This document shows positions 26,858-35,795 of a stretch of DNA of 64,000 nt, one piece after another. How positions within the stretch are numbered: the stretch's first letter is position 1; every line of letters starts with the position of its first letter. The notes beneath the pieces are model-generated. The model did not search any database, was not told the origin of the DNA, and saw only the letters and a list, made by a program, of their open reading frames with translations. The translations under genes were made by a program, and so were the position numbers. Source of the DNA: Flavobacterium alkalisoli (GTDB lineage Bacteria; Bacteroidota; Bacteroidia; Flavobacteriales; Flavobacteriaceae); contig NZ_CP042831.1 in the NCBI RefSeq assembly GCF_008000935.1, positions 1,054,001 through 1,118,000 on the forward strand, given 5' to 3'.

Positions 26858-27295
26858 ATGAAGAAAGCAGTAATTTTTATTATTGGGATTTTTGTTTTTG
26901 CGGTTGTTTCCGCTTTTTCGGTTTTAAGCGAAAAGAAAGTTTCTGTGTCGGGTAGTCTGCCTGCTGCATTAAACGATACGGTTGTTCCTGTTTTAAAAAT
27001 GTATAAAACAGATGTTCTTGCCACTTATTATCATGATAAGTTTAACGGCAGGAAAACAACCAGCGGAGAGCGTTTTGATAATACTAAATATACTGCGGCA
27101 CACAAAAGCCTTCCTTTTGGCACTGTTGTTAGGGTAACAAACGAAAAGAACGGAAAGTTCGTGGATGTTAAGATTAACGACAGGGGGCCGTTTAGTAAAA
27201 CTCTGGAAATAGACCTTACAAAAAAGGCTTTTATGGAGATAGTATCCAATAAAAATTCAGGAACCGCTAAGGTTAAAATAGAAATAATTGAATAA
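26858..27295 (+). CDS. RlpA-like double-psi beta-barrel protein
   Basis: This is a 145-residue secreted protein with an N-terminal signal anchor (MKKAVIFIIGIFVFAVVSAF). A double-psi beta-barrel follows from about residue 52 (ATYYHDKFNGRKTTSGERFD to DVKINDRGPF and LEIDLTKKAF). RlpA proteins act on peptidoglycan, and some are lytic transglycosylases using the Asp of the NDRGP loop. The SPOR domain found in E. coli RlpA is missing, so septal targeting is not indicated. I chose the ATG at 26858. A frame extending to 26819 has no supporting signal features. Confidence 0.87.
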   Translation: MKKAVIFIIGIFVFAVVSAFSVLSEKKVSVSGSLPAALNDTVVPVLKMYKTDVLATYYHDKFNGRKTTSGERFDNTKYTAAHKSLPFGTVVRVTNEKNGKFVDVKINDRGPFSKTLEIDLTKKAFMEIVSNKNSGTAKVKIEIIE

Positions 27296-27298
27296 TTG

Positions 27299-27326
27299 AA
27301 ACCGGCACTTGTGCCGGTTTTTTTTA
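27299..27326 (+). terminator. rho-independent terminator after the RlpA-like gene
   Basis: The perfect 10-bp stem AAACCGGCAC / GTGCCGGTTT with a minimal TT loop is followed by TTTTTA. Confidence 0.9.
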
Positions 27327-27363
27327 TTGTTAAAGAAAATTTAACAATAAAATAGTTCGATTG

Positions 27364-27381
27364 GTTCGGTTTAGACCGAAC
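27364..27381. promoter_or_regulatory. GbsR operator candidate overlapping the -33 region
   Basis: GTTCGGTTTAGACCGAAC is a perfect 7-bp inverted repeat with a TTAG centre. It sits about 10 bases upstream of the TACCTTTG -7 box of the efflux operon, covering the -33 position, as expected for autorepression by the GbsR/MarR-type protein encoded next. A second perfect repeat (ATTGTTAAA / TTTAACAAT) lies just upstream at 27326-27348. Confidence 0.6.
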
Positions 27382-27390
27382 TAAATTTTA

Positions 27391-27398
27391 TACCTTTG
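27391..27398 (+). promoter_or_regulatory. promoter -7 element of the gbsR-efflux operon
   Basis: TACCTTTG matches TAnnTTTG exactly and lies 17 bases upstream of the gbsR start codon. Confidence 0.65.
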
Positions 27399-27414
27399 TT
27401 CAAAATTTTATAAA

Positions 27415-27933
27415 ATGTCAGATTTAAGCAAGGATAGGGATGAGTTGGTGGAGTTGTTTGGCATCCATTTCGAGACACATTATAATTTGCCTCCGTTGGC
27501 AGGCCGCATTATGGGTACGCTTATAGTAGACTGTAAACAGGCAATGACTTTTGAAGCACTGGTAGAAAAACTTTCTGCGAGCAAAAGCTCTATTTCAACC
27601 AATCTTAACCTGTTGCTTAAAATGGGTAAAATAAGATACTATACTTTACCGGGCGACAGAAAAAAATACTTTAAGCCTGCACCGTTTAGCGAAAGGCTGG
27701 AGAGTTATGTAAAAATGGTGGAGCAGGAAAAGATACTGGTAGATAAAATGTTGTCGTATCGTGAAAGAACAGCTTCATGCCCTTTAGAACGGTTTGACCT
27801 CACTCACGTACAAGCCTATAAGGATCACGTTTTGGAAATAGGCAATCTTTTAGAAAAGACAATTGAACAGTTTAAACAGATAGAAAAAGAAAGAATAGAT
27901 CAATTTAATTCAAACATTAATAATGAGAAATAA
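27415..27933 (+). CDS. GbsR/MarR-family transcriptional regulator
   Basis: This 172-residue winged-helix protein resembles GbsR-type repressors. The DNA-binding part is visible near residues 20-85 (GRIMGTLIVDCKQAMTFEAL, KLSASKSSISTNLNLLLKMG, and the wing TLPGDRKKYFKP). A C-terminal helical dimerisation section ends in QIEKERIDQFNSN. It is the first gene of an RND efflux operon and overlaps the adaptor gene by 11 bases. Control of the pump is therefore very likely, probably by binding the palindrome at 27364-27381. The inducer is not evident. Confidence 0.88.
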   Translation: MSDLSKDRDELVELFGIHFETHYNLPPLAGRIMGTLIVDCKQAMTFEALVEKLSASKSSISTNLNLLLKMGKIRYYTLPGDRKKYFKPAPFSERLESYVKMVEQEKILVDKMLSYRERTASCPLERFDLTHVQAYKDHVLEIGNLLEKTIEQFKQIEKERIDQFNSNINNEK

Positions 27934-29050
27934 ATCATTTTTAGGAGCAGTAGCCGCCATGTTAATGGTAACGGCATGTGGAAAAAAACAGGAGCAGGCA
28001 CCACAAATGGGCCCTATGCCTTTTCCTGTTCAAACTATTTCACAACAGGATGCTGTTATATATGAGGAATACACTGCTAACCTTGAGGGTCAGCAAAATG
28101 TTGAGATAAGGCCAAAAGTTACCGGATTTATCCAGAAAGTTTATGTAGACGAGGGTCAGGAAGTTAAAAAAGGGCAGCTTTTATTTAAGCTGGAAACCCA
28201 AACCCTGAGCCAGGATGCTGCAGCTGCAAAAGCAAATGTAGATGCTGCACAGGTTGAGGTAGACAGACTTAAACCCCTTGTTGACCGAAAAATTATAAGT
28301 AACGTTCAGCTTGAAACAGCTAAGGCTAAACTGGCTCAGGCTCAGGCAAGCTATAGTTCAGTGGCAGCAAATATAGGTTATGCAACCATTACATCTCCGG
28401 TAAACGGAGTTGTAGGAGGGCTTCCGTATAAAGAGGGTAGCCTTGTTAGCGCTACAATGCAGGATCCGCTTACTACAGTAGCAGATACTAAAATAATGCG
28501 TGCCTATTTTACAATGAACGAAAAACAGATGCTTGATTTTACAAGAGAGTTTGAAGGAAATTCATTAGCTAAGAAAATTGCTAACACACCGGATGTAAAC
28601 CTTTTATTGATTGATGGTTCTGTGTATGAGGAAAAAGGCCGCATTAGAACTGTAAACGGCTTAATCAATCCGCAAACAGGTACTACCGAGTTCAGGGCAG
28701 AATTCCCTAACCCGCAAAGTATATTAAGAAGCGGAAGCAGTGGTGTTGTTCAACTTCCTATACAAAAGAAAAACGCCATACTGGTTCCCCAAAATGCAGT
28801 TATGGATATGCAGGGTAAACAAATGATTTACATTGTAAATAAAGATAATACGGTAAAATCGACCATAATACAGGTGGCCACTACTTCAGGACTTAACTAT
28901 ATAGTTACGGAAGGATTAAACCCTGGCGATGTAATAGTTGTGGAAGGCGCTACTAAACTTAGAGACGGGCAGCAGATTGTGCCTCAGTCTAAAAAAGAGG
29001 ATGCTGCACCTGCACAGGCTGCCGATACAGCAGCTTCAGCAAAAAAATAA
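27923..29050 (+). CDS. RND efflux periplasmic adaptor (membrane fusion) subunit
   Basis: This adaptor links the inner-membrane RND pump to the outer-membrane channel. The 375-residue lipoprotein begins MRNKSFLGAVAAMLMVTACG, with the lipobox VTAC placing the acylated cysteine near residue 19. A lipoyl-like half-motif (KVYVDEGQEVKKGQLLFKLE), an alpha-hairpin (QDAAAAKANVDAAQVEVDRL), the second lipoyl half (YATITSPVNGVVGG) and the beta-barrel and membrane-proximal domains follow. The C-terminus is Ala/Lys-rich. The ATG lies inside the end of gbsR, so translation is coupled. The pump gene starts 30 bases downstream. Confidence 0.95.
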   Translation: MRNKSFLGAVAAMLMVTACGKKQEQAPQMGPMPFPVQTISQQDAVIYEEYTANLEGQQNVEIRPKVTGFIQKVYVDEGQEVKKGQLLFKLETQTLSQDAAAAKANVDAAQVEVDRLKPLVDRKIISNVQLETAKAKLAQAQASYSSVAANIGYATITSPVNGVVGGLPYKEGSLVSATMQDPLTTVADTKIMRAYFTMNEKQMLDFTREFEGNSLAKKIANTPDVNLLLIDGSVYEEKGRIRTVNGLINPQTGTTEFRAEFPNPQSILRSGSSGVVQLPIQKKNAILVPQNAVMDMQGKQMIYIVNKDNTVKSTIIQVATTSGLNYIVTEGLNPGDVIVVEGATKLRDGQQIVPQSKKEDAAPAQAADTAASAKK

Positions 29051-29080
29051 GAAGTTACTCCGCATAAAATAAGATAAACT

Positions 29081-32000
29081 ATGCTAAAAACATTTATAGA
29101 AAGGCCGGTACTAAGTACCGTAATTTCGATATTAATCACCATATTGGGTATTTTAGGGCTTATGTCGCTGCCGGTAGAGCAGTATCCTGAAATTGCCCCT
29201 CCTACCGTTCAGGTAACAGCTACCTACACGGGTGCGAATGCCGAAACGGTATTAAACAGTGTTATTGTACCGCTGGAAGAAGAAATAAATGGTGTGGAAG
29301 GGATGACCTACATGACCTCTTCTGCCGCAAACGACGGTACAGGTAAAATAAGCGTTTTCTTTGAGCTGGGTACTAACCCTGATATTGCTGCGGTAAACGT
29401 ACAAAACCGTGTGGCACGTGCTAACAGTAAACTGCCTCAGGCGGTACTGCAAACAGGTGTTACCACAGTAAAAAGTCAAACCAGTGCGCTTATGTTCCTT
29501 TCACTGTATTCCACAAACAAGGAATATGATGGTACTTTTGTGCAGAACTACGCAAAAATTAACCTTGTACCAAGCCTGCAAAGGGTAAAAGGTGTAGGTC
29601 AGGTAAACGTATTTGGCGCCAGAGACTACTCTATGCGTATATGGATAGATCCTGAAAAAATGTCTGCCTATAACCTTTCTCCAAAAGATATTCAGGCAGC
29701 GCTACAGGAACAGAACGTAGAGGCAGCGCCAGGTAAATTTGGTGAAAATGCCGAAGGTATCTATGAATATGTAATAAAATACAAAGGTCGACTTTCTACC
29801 ACAAAGGAATATGAAGATATTGTGGTTAAGGCAGTAGGTAACGGAAACTTTTTAAGACTTAAGGATGTTGCTACGGTAGAGCTTGGAGCGTTTAACTACG
29901 GTTCTAAGAACTTTGGTATGGGTAACGAAGGTGTTGCTATTGGTATATTCCAGACATCGGGATCAAACGCCAATGACATTATTGATGAGGTTAACACCAT
30001 TCTTGAAGAAAGTAAAGCGAGTTTCCCAGAGGGTATTAAATATGTAATACCATATAATACTAAAACATTCCTTGATGCATCTATTGATAAGGTAAGCCAT
30101 ACATTAGTTGAAGCTTTTATACTGGTATTTATCGTAGTGTTTCTTTTCCTTCAGGATGTAAGGTCTACATTAATTCCGGCTATAGCAGTTCCGGTTGCTA
30201 TTATCGGTACGTTCTTCTTCCTGCAATTGTTTGGCTTCTCTATAAACCTGCTAACACTGTTTGCATTAGTATTGGCAATTGGTATTGTAGTGGATGATGC
30301 CATCGTGGTTGTAGAGGCGGTACACGCCAAACTCGATGAAGGAGCCAAATCGGCTAAGGAGGCAACCCTTTCTGCCATGAGTGAAATATCAGGGGCTATC
30401 GTTTCCATTACTCTTGTAATGTCGGCGGTATTTATTCCGGTATCTTTCCTTAATGGTCCTTCAGGGGTTTTCTATAAGCAATTTGCCATAACACTTGCCG
30501 TATCCATCTTAATTTCGGCGGTAAACGCGTTAACGTTGAGTCCGGCACTTTGTGCGCTTTTCCTTAAACCTCATGATGAACATGAACACGGTAAAAAGAA
30601 AAACTTTAAAGACAGGTTCTTTATAGCTTTCAATGCCGGTTTTGACTCTATGAATAACAAGTACAGCAAATCGCTTGGATTCCTTATAAAAAGAAAATGG
30701 GTTGGTGTATTAGGGCTTCTTGTATTTACAGGAATAACCTATTTCCTTTTCACAACTACCCCTACAGGATTTATTCCTAACGAAGACCGTGGTATAATCA
30801 TGGCAGACATTACCATGCCTCCGGGAACAACGTTAGAGAAAACTCAAAAAGCAGTAAATCAGCTGGATTCAATATTGGTTTCTATGCCAATGGTAGAAGC
30901 AAGGATGAATATTGTTGGTTTCAGTTTGCTTAACGGTATTAATGGTAGTTCTTACGCTTTCTCTGTAATCAAGCTTAAAGACTGGAGTGAAAGGACAGAA
31001 GACAACCAGTCGGTAGATGCCATAGTGAAAGAATTATTTGGACGTACAGCCGGATTTAAAGATGCAAGGGCGTTATTCTTTACGCCACCAAGTGTACAGG
31101 GATTTGGTACTGCCGATGGTTTTGAGTTTAAACTTCAGGATAAGGGAGATGACGACTGGACAACGGTAAGTAAAGTTGCCAATGAGTTCCTTGCAGAGCT
31201 GTCTAAAAGACCGGAAGTACAATATGCCATAACCAACTTTAACCCTGGCTTCCCGCAATATCAAATGGATATTAATGTGGAAAGGGCTAAGGATGCGGGT
31301 GTATCGGTTAGCGATATATTCAATACCATGCAGGGTTACTATGGTGGTCTTTATACAACAGACTTTAACCGATTTGGTAAGCAATTCCGTGTAATGATAC
31401 AGGCTAAGCCCGATTCAAGAGCGGATGAAAAATCGATAAACAATATTTATGTACGTAATGCAGCCGGACAAATGGTTGCCATTAGCCAGTTTATCGACTT
31501 TAAGAAAATATATGGTCCCGAAGCTGTTGCCCGTTTCAACCTTTTAAAAGCGGTTAACGTAAACGGTAAGGCAAATCCTGGATACAGTTCGGGTGACGCT
31601 ATTAAGGCTATTCAGGAAGTAGCTGCTCAGCACCTGCCTAAAACATATACCTATGAGTTTTCGGGTATGACCCGTGAGGAAATCCTTGCCGGTAACCAGC
31701 AGATGGGAGTATTCCTTTTAAGCTTAATATTTGTGTACTTCCTTTTAAGTGCGCAGTATGAGAGCTACATAGTTCCTCTATCGGTTATCCTTTCATTACC
31801 TGTGGGTATAGCGGGAGCAATTGGCTTTGTTAAGCTTGCCGGTATGGAAAACAATATTTATTTCCAGGTAGCACTAATCATGCTTATAGGTCTCCTCGCT
31901 AAGAACGCTATCCTTATTGTAGAGTTTGCCATTCAGCGAAGGCGACATGGTATGAGCCTTGCCGAATCGGCTATAGAAGGAGCTAAGGCGCGTTTAAGGC

Positions 32001-32233
32001 CTATCCTTATGACGTCGTTTGCATTTATACTGGGACTTTTACCACTTGCACTTGCTAACGGGGTAGGTGCTGTAGGTAATCGCTCTATAGGTATGGGTGC
32101 CGTAGGAGGTATGCTTATAGGTACGGTATTCGGGGTATTTGTAATACCGGTACTGTTTGTAATATTCCAGGGACTTCAGGAAAGGATATCAGGCGGACCT
32201 AAGTTAGTGGAAACAGAAAATAAGGAAGCATAA
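29081..32233 (+). CDS. RND multidrug efflux transporter, HAE1 (AcrB-like) type
   Basis: This is the proton-driven inner-membrane pump of the tripartite exporter. The 1050 residues start with FIERPVLSTVISILITILG and contain two periplasmic pore/docking regions and twelve helices. The proton relay is intact: LAIGIVVDDAIVVVEAVH places Asp405 and Asp406 where AcrB has Asp407/408, and a Lys follows in TM10 (GLLAKNAILIVEFA). This pattern is typical of hydrophobic and amphiphilic efflux (HAE1) rather than heavy-metal pumps. Substrates are probably antibiotics, detergents or bile-like compounds, which sequence alone cannot specify. Confidence 0.96.
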   Translation: MLKTFIERPVLSTVISILITILGILGLMSLPVEQYPEIAPPTVQVTATYTGANAETVLNSVIVPLEEEINGVEGMTYMTSSAANDGTGKISVFFELGTNPDIAAVNVQNRVARANSKLPQAVLQTGVTTVKSQTSALMFLSLYSTNKEYDGTFVQNYAKINLVPSLQRVKGVGQVNVFGARDYSMRIWIDPEKMSAYNLSPKDIQAALQEQNVEAAPGKFGENAEGIYEYVIKYKGRLSTTKEYEDIVVKAVGNGNFLRLKDVATVELGAFNYGSKNFGMGNEGVAIGIFQTSGSNANDIIDEVNTILEESKASFPEGIKYVIPYNTKTFLDASIDKVSHTLVEAFILVFIVVFLFLQDVRSTLIPAIAVPVAIIGTFFFLQLFGFSINLLTLFALVLAIGIVVDDAIVVVEAVHAKLDEGAKSAKEATLSAMSEISGAIVSITLVMSAVFIPVSFLNGPSGVFYKQFAITLAVSILISAVNALTLSPALCALFLKPHDEHEHGKKKNFKDRFFIAFNAGFDSMNNKYSKSLGFLIKRKWVGVLGLLVFTGITYFLFTTTPTGFIPNEDRGIIMADITMPPGTTLEKTQKAVNQLDSILVSMPMVEARMNIVGFSLLNGINGSSYAFSVIKLKDWSERTEDNQSVDAIVKELFGRTAGFKDARALFFTPPSVQGFGTADGFEFKLQDKGDDDWTTVSKVANEFLAELSKRPEVQYAITNFNPGFPQYQMDINVERAKDAGVSVSDIFNTMQGYYGGLYTTDFNRFGKQFRVMIQAKPDSRADEKSINNIYVRNAAGQMVAISQFIDFKKIYGPEAVARFNLLKAVNVNGKANPGYSSGDAIKAIQEVAAQHLPKTYTYEFSGMTREEILAGNQQMGVFLLSLIFVYFLLSAQYESYIVPLSVILSLPVGIAGAIGFVKLAGMENNIYFQVALIMLIGLLAKNAILIVEFAIQRRRHGMSLAESAIEGAKARLRPILMTSFAFILGLLPLALANGVGAVGNRSIGMGAVGGMLIGTVFGVFVIPVLFVIFQGLQERISGGPKLVETENKEA

Positions 32234-32251
32234 TTATAGTTTCAGAAGAAA

Positions 32252-33652
32252 ATGAGAAATTTAAAAATATACAGAGTAGTTCTTTTGGCAGGTGCAGGAT
32301 TGATTATGCAGTCGTGCCTTGTTGCCAAAGACTACGAAAGGCCGGATGTTAAGGCAGAGAACCTCTACAGGACAGAGGTGGTAGCTCAGGACAGTACATC
32401 GCTTGCAGATGTATCGTGGGATAAACTGTTTACAGATCCTGTTTTGCAACAGCATATAAATAAAGGCCTGCAGAACAATTTTGATATAAGAGTAGCAATA
32501 CAAAATATAACGGCAGCAGATGCTTATTTAAAACAGGCAAAATCGGGTTATTTACCAACTTTAAGCGGTACGGCAAGCTTAACGCATCAGGAACTTGCTA
32601 AAAACAGCCAGTTTGGTAGTTTTTTTAACGGAGCATTGGATCAGTACCAGTTAAGTGCAAATCTTTCATGGGAAGCCGATATCTGGGGTAAAATAAGAAG
32701 CAATAAGCGTGCAGCCAACGCTACCTATTTACAGACTATAGCAGCTAATCAGGCAGTAAAGACTAAAGTAATTACTGATATAGCCAACACTTATTACCAG
32801 CTTTTAGCTCTTGATGCACAGTTAAAAGTGGCAGAAGAAACACTTATTAACCGTAATGAGAGTGTTGATGCAATTTTGGCCTTAAAAGAATCGGGAAGTG
32901 TGAACGAAGTTGCAGTGCAGCAAACCGAAGCTCAAAAATATGCTACAGAGCTTATTATTGAGGATGTAAAAACCAACATTATACTTATGGAGAACGTAAT
33001 GAGTATATTGTTAGGTGAAGCTCCGGATGAGATAGAGAGAACTACGCTGGAAGAGCAGGTTTTAAACCCTGATATTAAGTTGGGATATTCTGCTTCACTT
33101 CTTAAAAACAGACCTGATGTAATCGCTGCCGAATATAATCTTATCAATAAGTTTGAGCTTACCAATGTGGCAAGGGCTAACTTTTATCCTCAATTCACTA
33201 TTACGGCAACGGGAGGCTTACAAAGCCTTGATGTTAGCCAGTTGTTTAGTACAAATTCATTGTTTGCTAATATAGTGGGCGGACTTACCCAGCCTATCTT
33301 TAACCAAAGGCAGATAAGGACTCAAAACGAGGTGGCCAAAGCCAACAAAGAGCAGGCATACATACAGTTTGAGCAGGCGTTGGTTAATGCGGGTAAAGAA
33401 GTATCGGATGCGTTGGCACAATACAATAATGAAACCAAGAAACTTACCATAAGGGATAAGCAGGTTGAGGCTCTTAGAAAGGCTTCTGATTACTCAGATG
33501 AGTTACTGGAGTACGGACTTGTAAACTATCTGGAATCATTAACAGCTAAATACAGCGCGCTTAATGCCGAACTTGATTTAGTTGATAATAAATATAGGCA
33601 ATATCTGGCCGTAATTAACCTTTACAAAGCGTTAGGGGGCGGATGGAAATAA
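32252..33652 (+). CDS. TolC/NodT-family outer-membrane efflux channel
   Basis: This outer-membrane component completes the efflux complex. The 466-residue lipoprotein has the lipobox LIMQSC near residue 22 and the NodT opening VAKDYERPDVK. Two OEP repeats form the helical barrel (SGYLPTLSGTASLTHQELAK, ALKESGSVNEVAVQQTEAQ, and RANFYPQFTITATGG in the second half). It follows the pump by 18 bases and is the last gene of the operon, ahead of a terminator. N-terminal acylation fits the NodT subgroup. Confidence 0.95.
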   Translation: MRNLKIYRVVLLAGAGLIMQSCLVAKDYERPDVKAENLYRTEVVAQDSTSLADVSWDKLFTDPVLQQHINKGLQNNFDIRVAIQNITAADAYLKQAKSGYLPTLSGTASLTHQELAKNSQFGSFFNGALDQYQLSANLSWEADIWGKIRSNKRAANATYLQTIAANQAVKTKVITDIANTYYQLLALDAQLKVAEETLINRNESVDAILALKESGSVNEVAVQQTEAQKYATELIIEDVKTNIILMENVMSILLGEAPDEIERTTLEEQVLNPDIKLGYSASLLKNRPDVIAAEYNLINKFELTNVARANFYPQFTITATGGLQSLDVSQLFSTNSLFANIVGGLTQPIFNQRQIRTQNEVAKANKEQAYIQFEQALVNAGKEVSDALAQYNNETKKLTIRDKQVEALRKASDYSDELLEYGLVNYLESLTAKYSALNAELDLVDNKYRQYLAVINLYKALGGGWK

Positions 33653-33701
33653 TATAATTTCGGGTAGTCCGGATTATTTGATTAATTGTTTGTTTTATGT
33701 A

Positions 33702-33743
33702 AAACCGTCTGATAACTTTATTTTATCGGGCGGTTTTGTTTTT
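33702..33743 (+). terminator. rho-independent terminator of the efflux operon
   Basis: The stem AAACCGTCTGATAA / TTATCGGGCGGTTT (14 pairs with two wobble pairs) has a seven-base loop and is followed by TGTTTTTTT. Confidence 0.82.
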
Positions 33744-33839
33744 TTAATAAAAAGTCCGTAACAAAACTTAAAATTTTGTTAATGAAATTATGAGAATGGT
33801 AAAAATGATAACCCGCTCATTTTGTGATTGTTTTTAATA

Positions 33840-33847
33840 TACATTTG
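33840..33847 (+). promoter_or_regulatory. TACATTTG promoter element
   Basis: An exact TAnnTTTG box lies 24 bases before the ATG at 33872. It decides the start of the next gene, because the alternative GTG at 33824 would lie upstream of transcription. Confidence 0.6.
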
Positions 33848-33871
33848 TTTCGAACAAACAAAATTACTACT

Positions 33872-34300
33872 ATGGATTTTATGCTGATGGCTACAACTGC
33901 TTTCCTTATGGTAGCGTTGTATTATGCGAGTAATTCTTTTGAAGATGCCCACATGCGCTCAAGCCGCAAACGTGCCCTTATATTGTTTAGGGAAAACAGG
34001 GAAAACAGCCTTAAACTTTATACCGAACTTGAAGTTTATGTAAGCAAAAATGATATTTGGTCTTACAATGCTTTTGAGGATACCGATATTACTTTTGCAG
34101 AGCTTATAGAAACTCTGAAAGAGAAACATGATATCGAATATTCAGACAAAGCAGAAACGGAAATTGAAAAAACCAAATTCACCCGTACCCAAATAGAGGA
34201 TTGCTTAGAAAGGCTGGATTACGAGCAGGAGTTTATATCTTCTCTTGAGTCTAATATACAGTTTAGGAATATAAACTTTGAAAAGCAGGATATAGCCTAA
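33872..34300 (+). CDS. hypothetical protein with N-terminal membrane helix
   Basis: I do not recognise this 142-residue protein. It starts MDFMLMATTAFLMVALYYA, a single hydrophobic anchor, followed by a basic stretch (HMRSSRKRALILFRENREN) and a charged helical domain (AETEIEKTKFTRTQIEDCLE) that may form a coiled coil. This suggests a cytoplasmic domain tethered to the inner membrane. The start is set by the TACATTTG box at 33840-33847. The stop region overlaps the end of the convergent downstream gene by four bases. Confidence 0.65.
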   Translation: MDFMLMATTAFLMVALYYASNSFEDAHMRSSRKRALILFRENRENSLKLYTELEVYVSKNDIWSYNAFEDTDITFAELIETLKEKHDIEYSDKAETEIEKTKFTRTQIEDCLERLDYEQEFISSLESNIQFRNINFEKQDIA

Positions 34301-34620
34301 AACAGAGACCTGAATACTTCTATTAATATTGCTAAAGCTGCAATACCTATAACCAGATGTAAAAGGCTTTGTCCTGTGGTTTTCTCTTCCTGTAATCTTC
34401 CGTTTTTGCGTAATTGCGTTTTTAATCCTATGGTTGAATTGATAACTAATGAGGTAATAAGCTCATAAGTATCTTCGTCTACCGTAAATTCATGGCGCGT
34501 ACCAAAAACTGATGTTTTTTCTGAAACAACCTTACCATTGTAAGTTACAGTTTCTTTTCCCCAATCGTTATTGTAGAAAGTAATTGCTGCTTCGCCTACG
34601 GTAAAATCTAAAGTTGTCAT
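34297..34620 (-). CDS. hypothetical tail-anchored membrane protein
   Basis: This 107-residue protein has no signal peptide. Its first 80 residues are beta-rich (EAAITFYNNDWGKETVTYNG), and it ends in one hydrophobic helix (LLHLVIGIAALAILIEVF), so it looks tail-anchored. I cannot assign a family. It is transcribed toward the preceding hypothetical gene and away from the radical SAM gene, so it probably has its own promoter in the 125-base AT-rich interval at 34621-34745. Confidence 0.62.
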   Translation of the reverse strand: MTTLDFTVGEAAITFYNNDWGKETVTYNGKVVSEKTSVFGTRHEFTVDEDTYELITSLVINSTIGLKTQLRKNGRLQEEKTTGQSLLHLVIGIAALAILIEVFRSLF

Positions 34621-34745
34621 GTCTTTTTATTAGGTGTTTTACAAAACTACAAAATTAAACCTTCTGTTACTGTTGGTAATATTTTCTTATAATTATAAGA
34701 TTATTTTCTTATAGTTGTTACCTTAGCAGAAAAGCAGGAGGTATT

Positions 34746-35795
34746 ATGAAACAGGAAATAAAAGGGCAGGGAGCGGTAACTAATGTCCATAATCACTTTG
34801 AAAAGAACCGTTATGAAAAGTCAATTTATGATGATGACTTGGAAGAGGAGTTGGTTAAAACACAGGTACAGACTATTTTTCCTAAAACAATAGTAAACAA
34901 GGTAAAAAGCCCGGATCTGGCCATGGCTTACTCCATGAATCCGTATCAGGGTTGCGAACATGGCTGTGCTTACTGCTATGCCAGGCCAACACACGAATAT
35001 TGGGGTTATAGTGCAGGAGTTGATTTTGAAAGAATGATTCTCGCCAAGAAAAATGCACCTGAACTATTAGAACAGTTCTTTAAAAAGAAAGGTTACAAAC
35101 CAGAGCCAATTATGTTATCAGGGAATACCGATTGCTATCAACCAGTAGAACGAAAACTTAAAATAACCAGAGGATTGCTGCAGGTGTGTTTGGATTACAG
35201 GCATCCGGTAAGCATACTTACCAAAAATGCATTGGTAACCCGTGACATAGACATACTTGCCCAACTGGCAGAAAAGAATCTTGTAACAGTATCATTCAGT
35301 ATCCCGACAATTAATGAGGAGCTGCGAAGAAAGCTCGAACCCCGTACATCATCTGCCAAAACAAAACTGCAGGCACTCGACACCATTTCAAAAGAAGGAA
35401 TTCCCACCCATGTAATGATTGCGCCTATGATACCGGGACTCAATACTATGGAGATACTGCCTATTACCGAAGCAATTGCAGAAAAAGGAGCTTTAGGATT
35501 TGGCTATACGTTAGTTAGGCTAAACGATACGGTTGAGCCTGTTTTTATTGATTGGTTAGAAGAACATTATCCCGACAGGAAAGAAAAGGTGCTTAACCAG
35601 ATAGCATCGCTTCATGGCGGTAAGTTGGGTGAAAAAAGCGTTGCCAAACGAAAGGTGGGTGAAGGTAATATGGCAGAGATGATTCACAATACCTTTAAGA
35701 TTGCGAGGCAAAAATATTTTAAGGGTAAAAAGATTCAACCATTGGCTACTCATCTATTTGATGGTACAAAAGGCGAGCAACTCAGGCTTTTTTAA
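34746..35795 (+). CDS. PA0069-family radical SAM protein
   Basis: The 349-residue protein contains the 4Fe-4S radical SAM motif CxxxCxYC as GCEHGCAYCYARPTHEYWG (about residues 70-88). It follows the PA0069/Rv2578c pattern with SPDLAMAYSMNPYQ before it and MLSGNTDCYQPVERKL after it. Family members resemble the spore photoproduct lyase fold, but their reaction is not established. A DNA or nucleotide repair role is often proposed and remains unproven. The 3' end overlaps the convergent ypdA gene by 14 bases. Confidence 0.88.
   Translation: MKQEIKGQGAVTNVHNHFEKNRYEKSIYDDDLEEELVKTQVQTIFPKTIVNKVKSPDLAMAYSMNPYQGCEHGCAYCYARPTHEYWGYSAGVDFERMILAKKNAPELLEQFFKKKGYKPEPIMLSGNTDCYQPVERKLKITRGLLQVCLDYRHPVSILTKNALVTRDIDILAQLAEKNLVTVSFSIPTINEELRRKLEPRTSSAKTKLQALDTISKEGIPTHVMIAPMIPGLNTMEILPITEAIAEKGALGFGYTLVRLNDTVEPVFIDWLEEHYPDRKEKVLNQIASLHGGKLGEKSVAKRKVGEGNMAEMIHNTFKIARQKYFKGKKIQPLATHLFDGTKGEQLRLF

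Noticed and set aside
27350..27381. Possible tRNA T-arm around GTTCGATTGGTTCGG
   Set aside because: No cloverleaf can be built around it. The sequence is explained better as the operator palindrome of the efflux operon.
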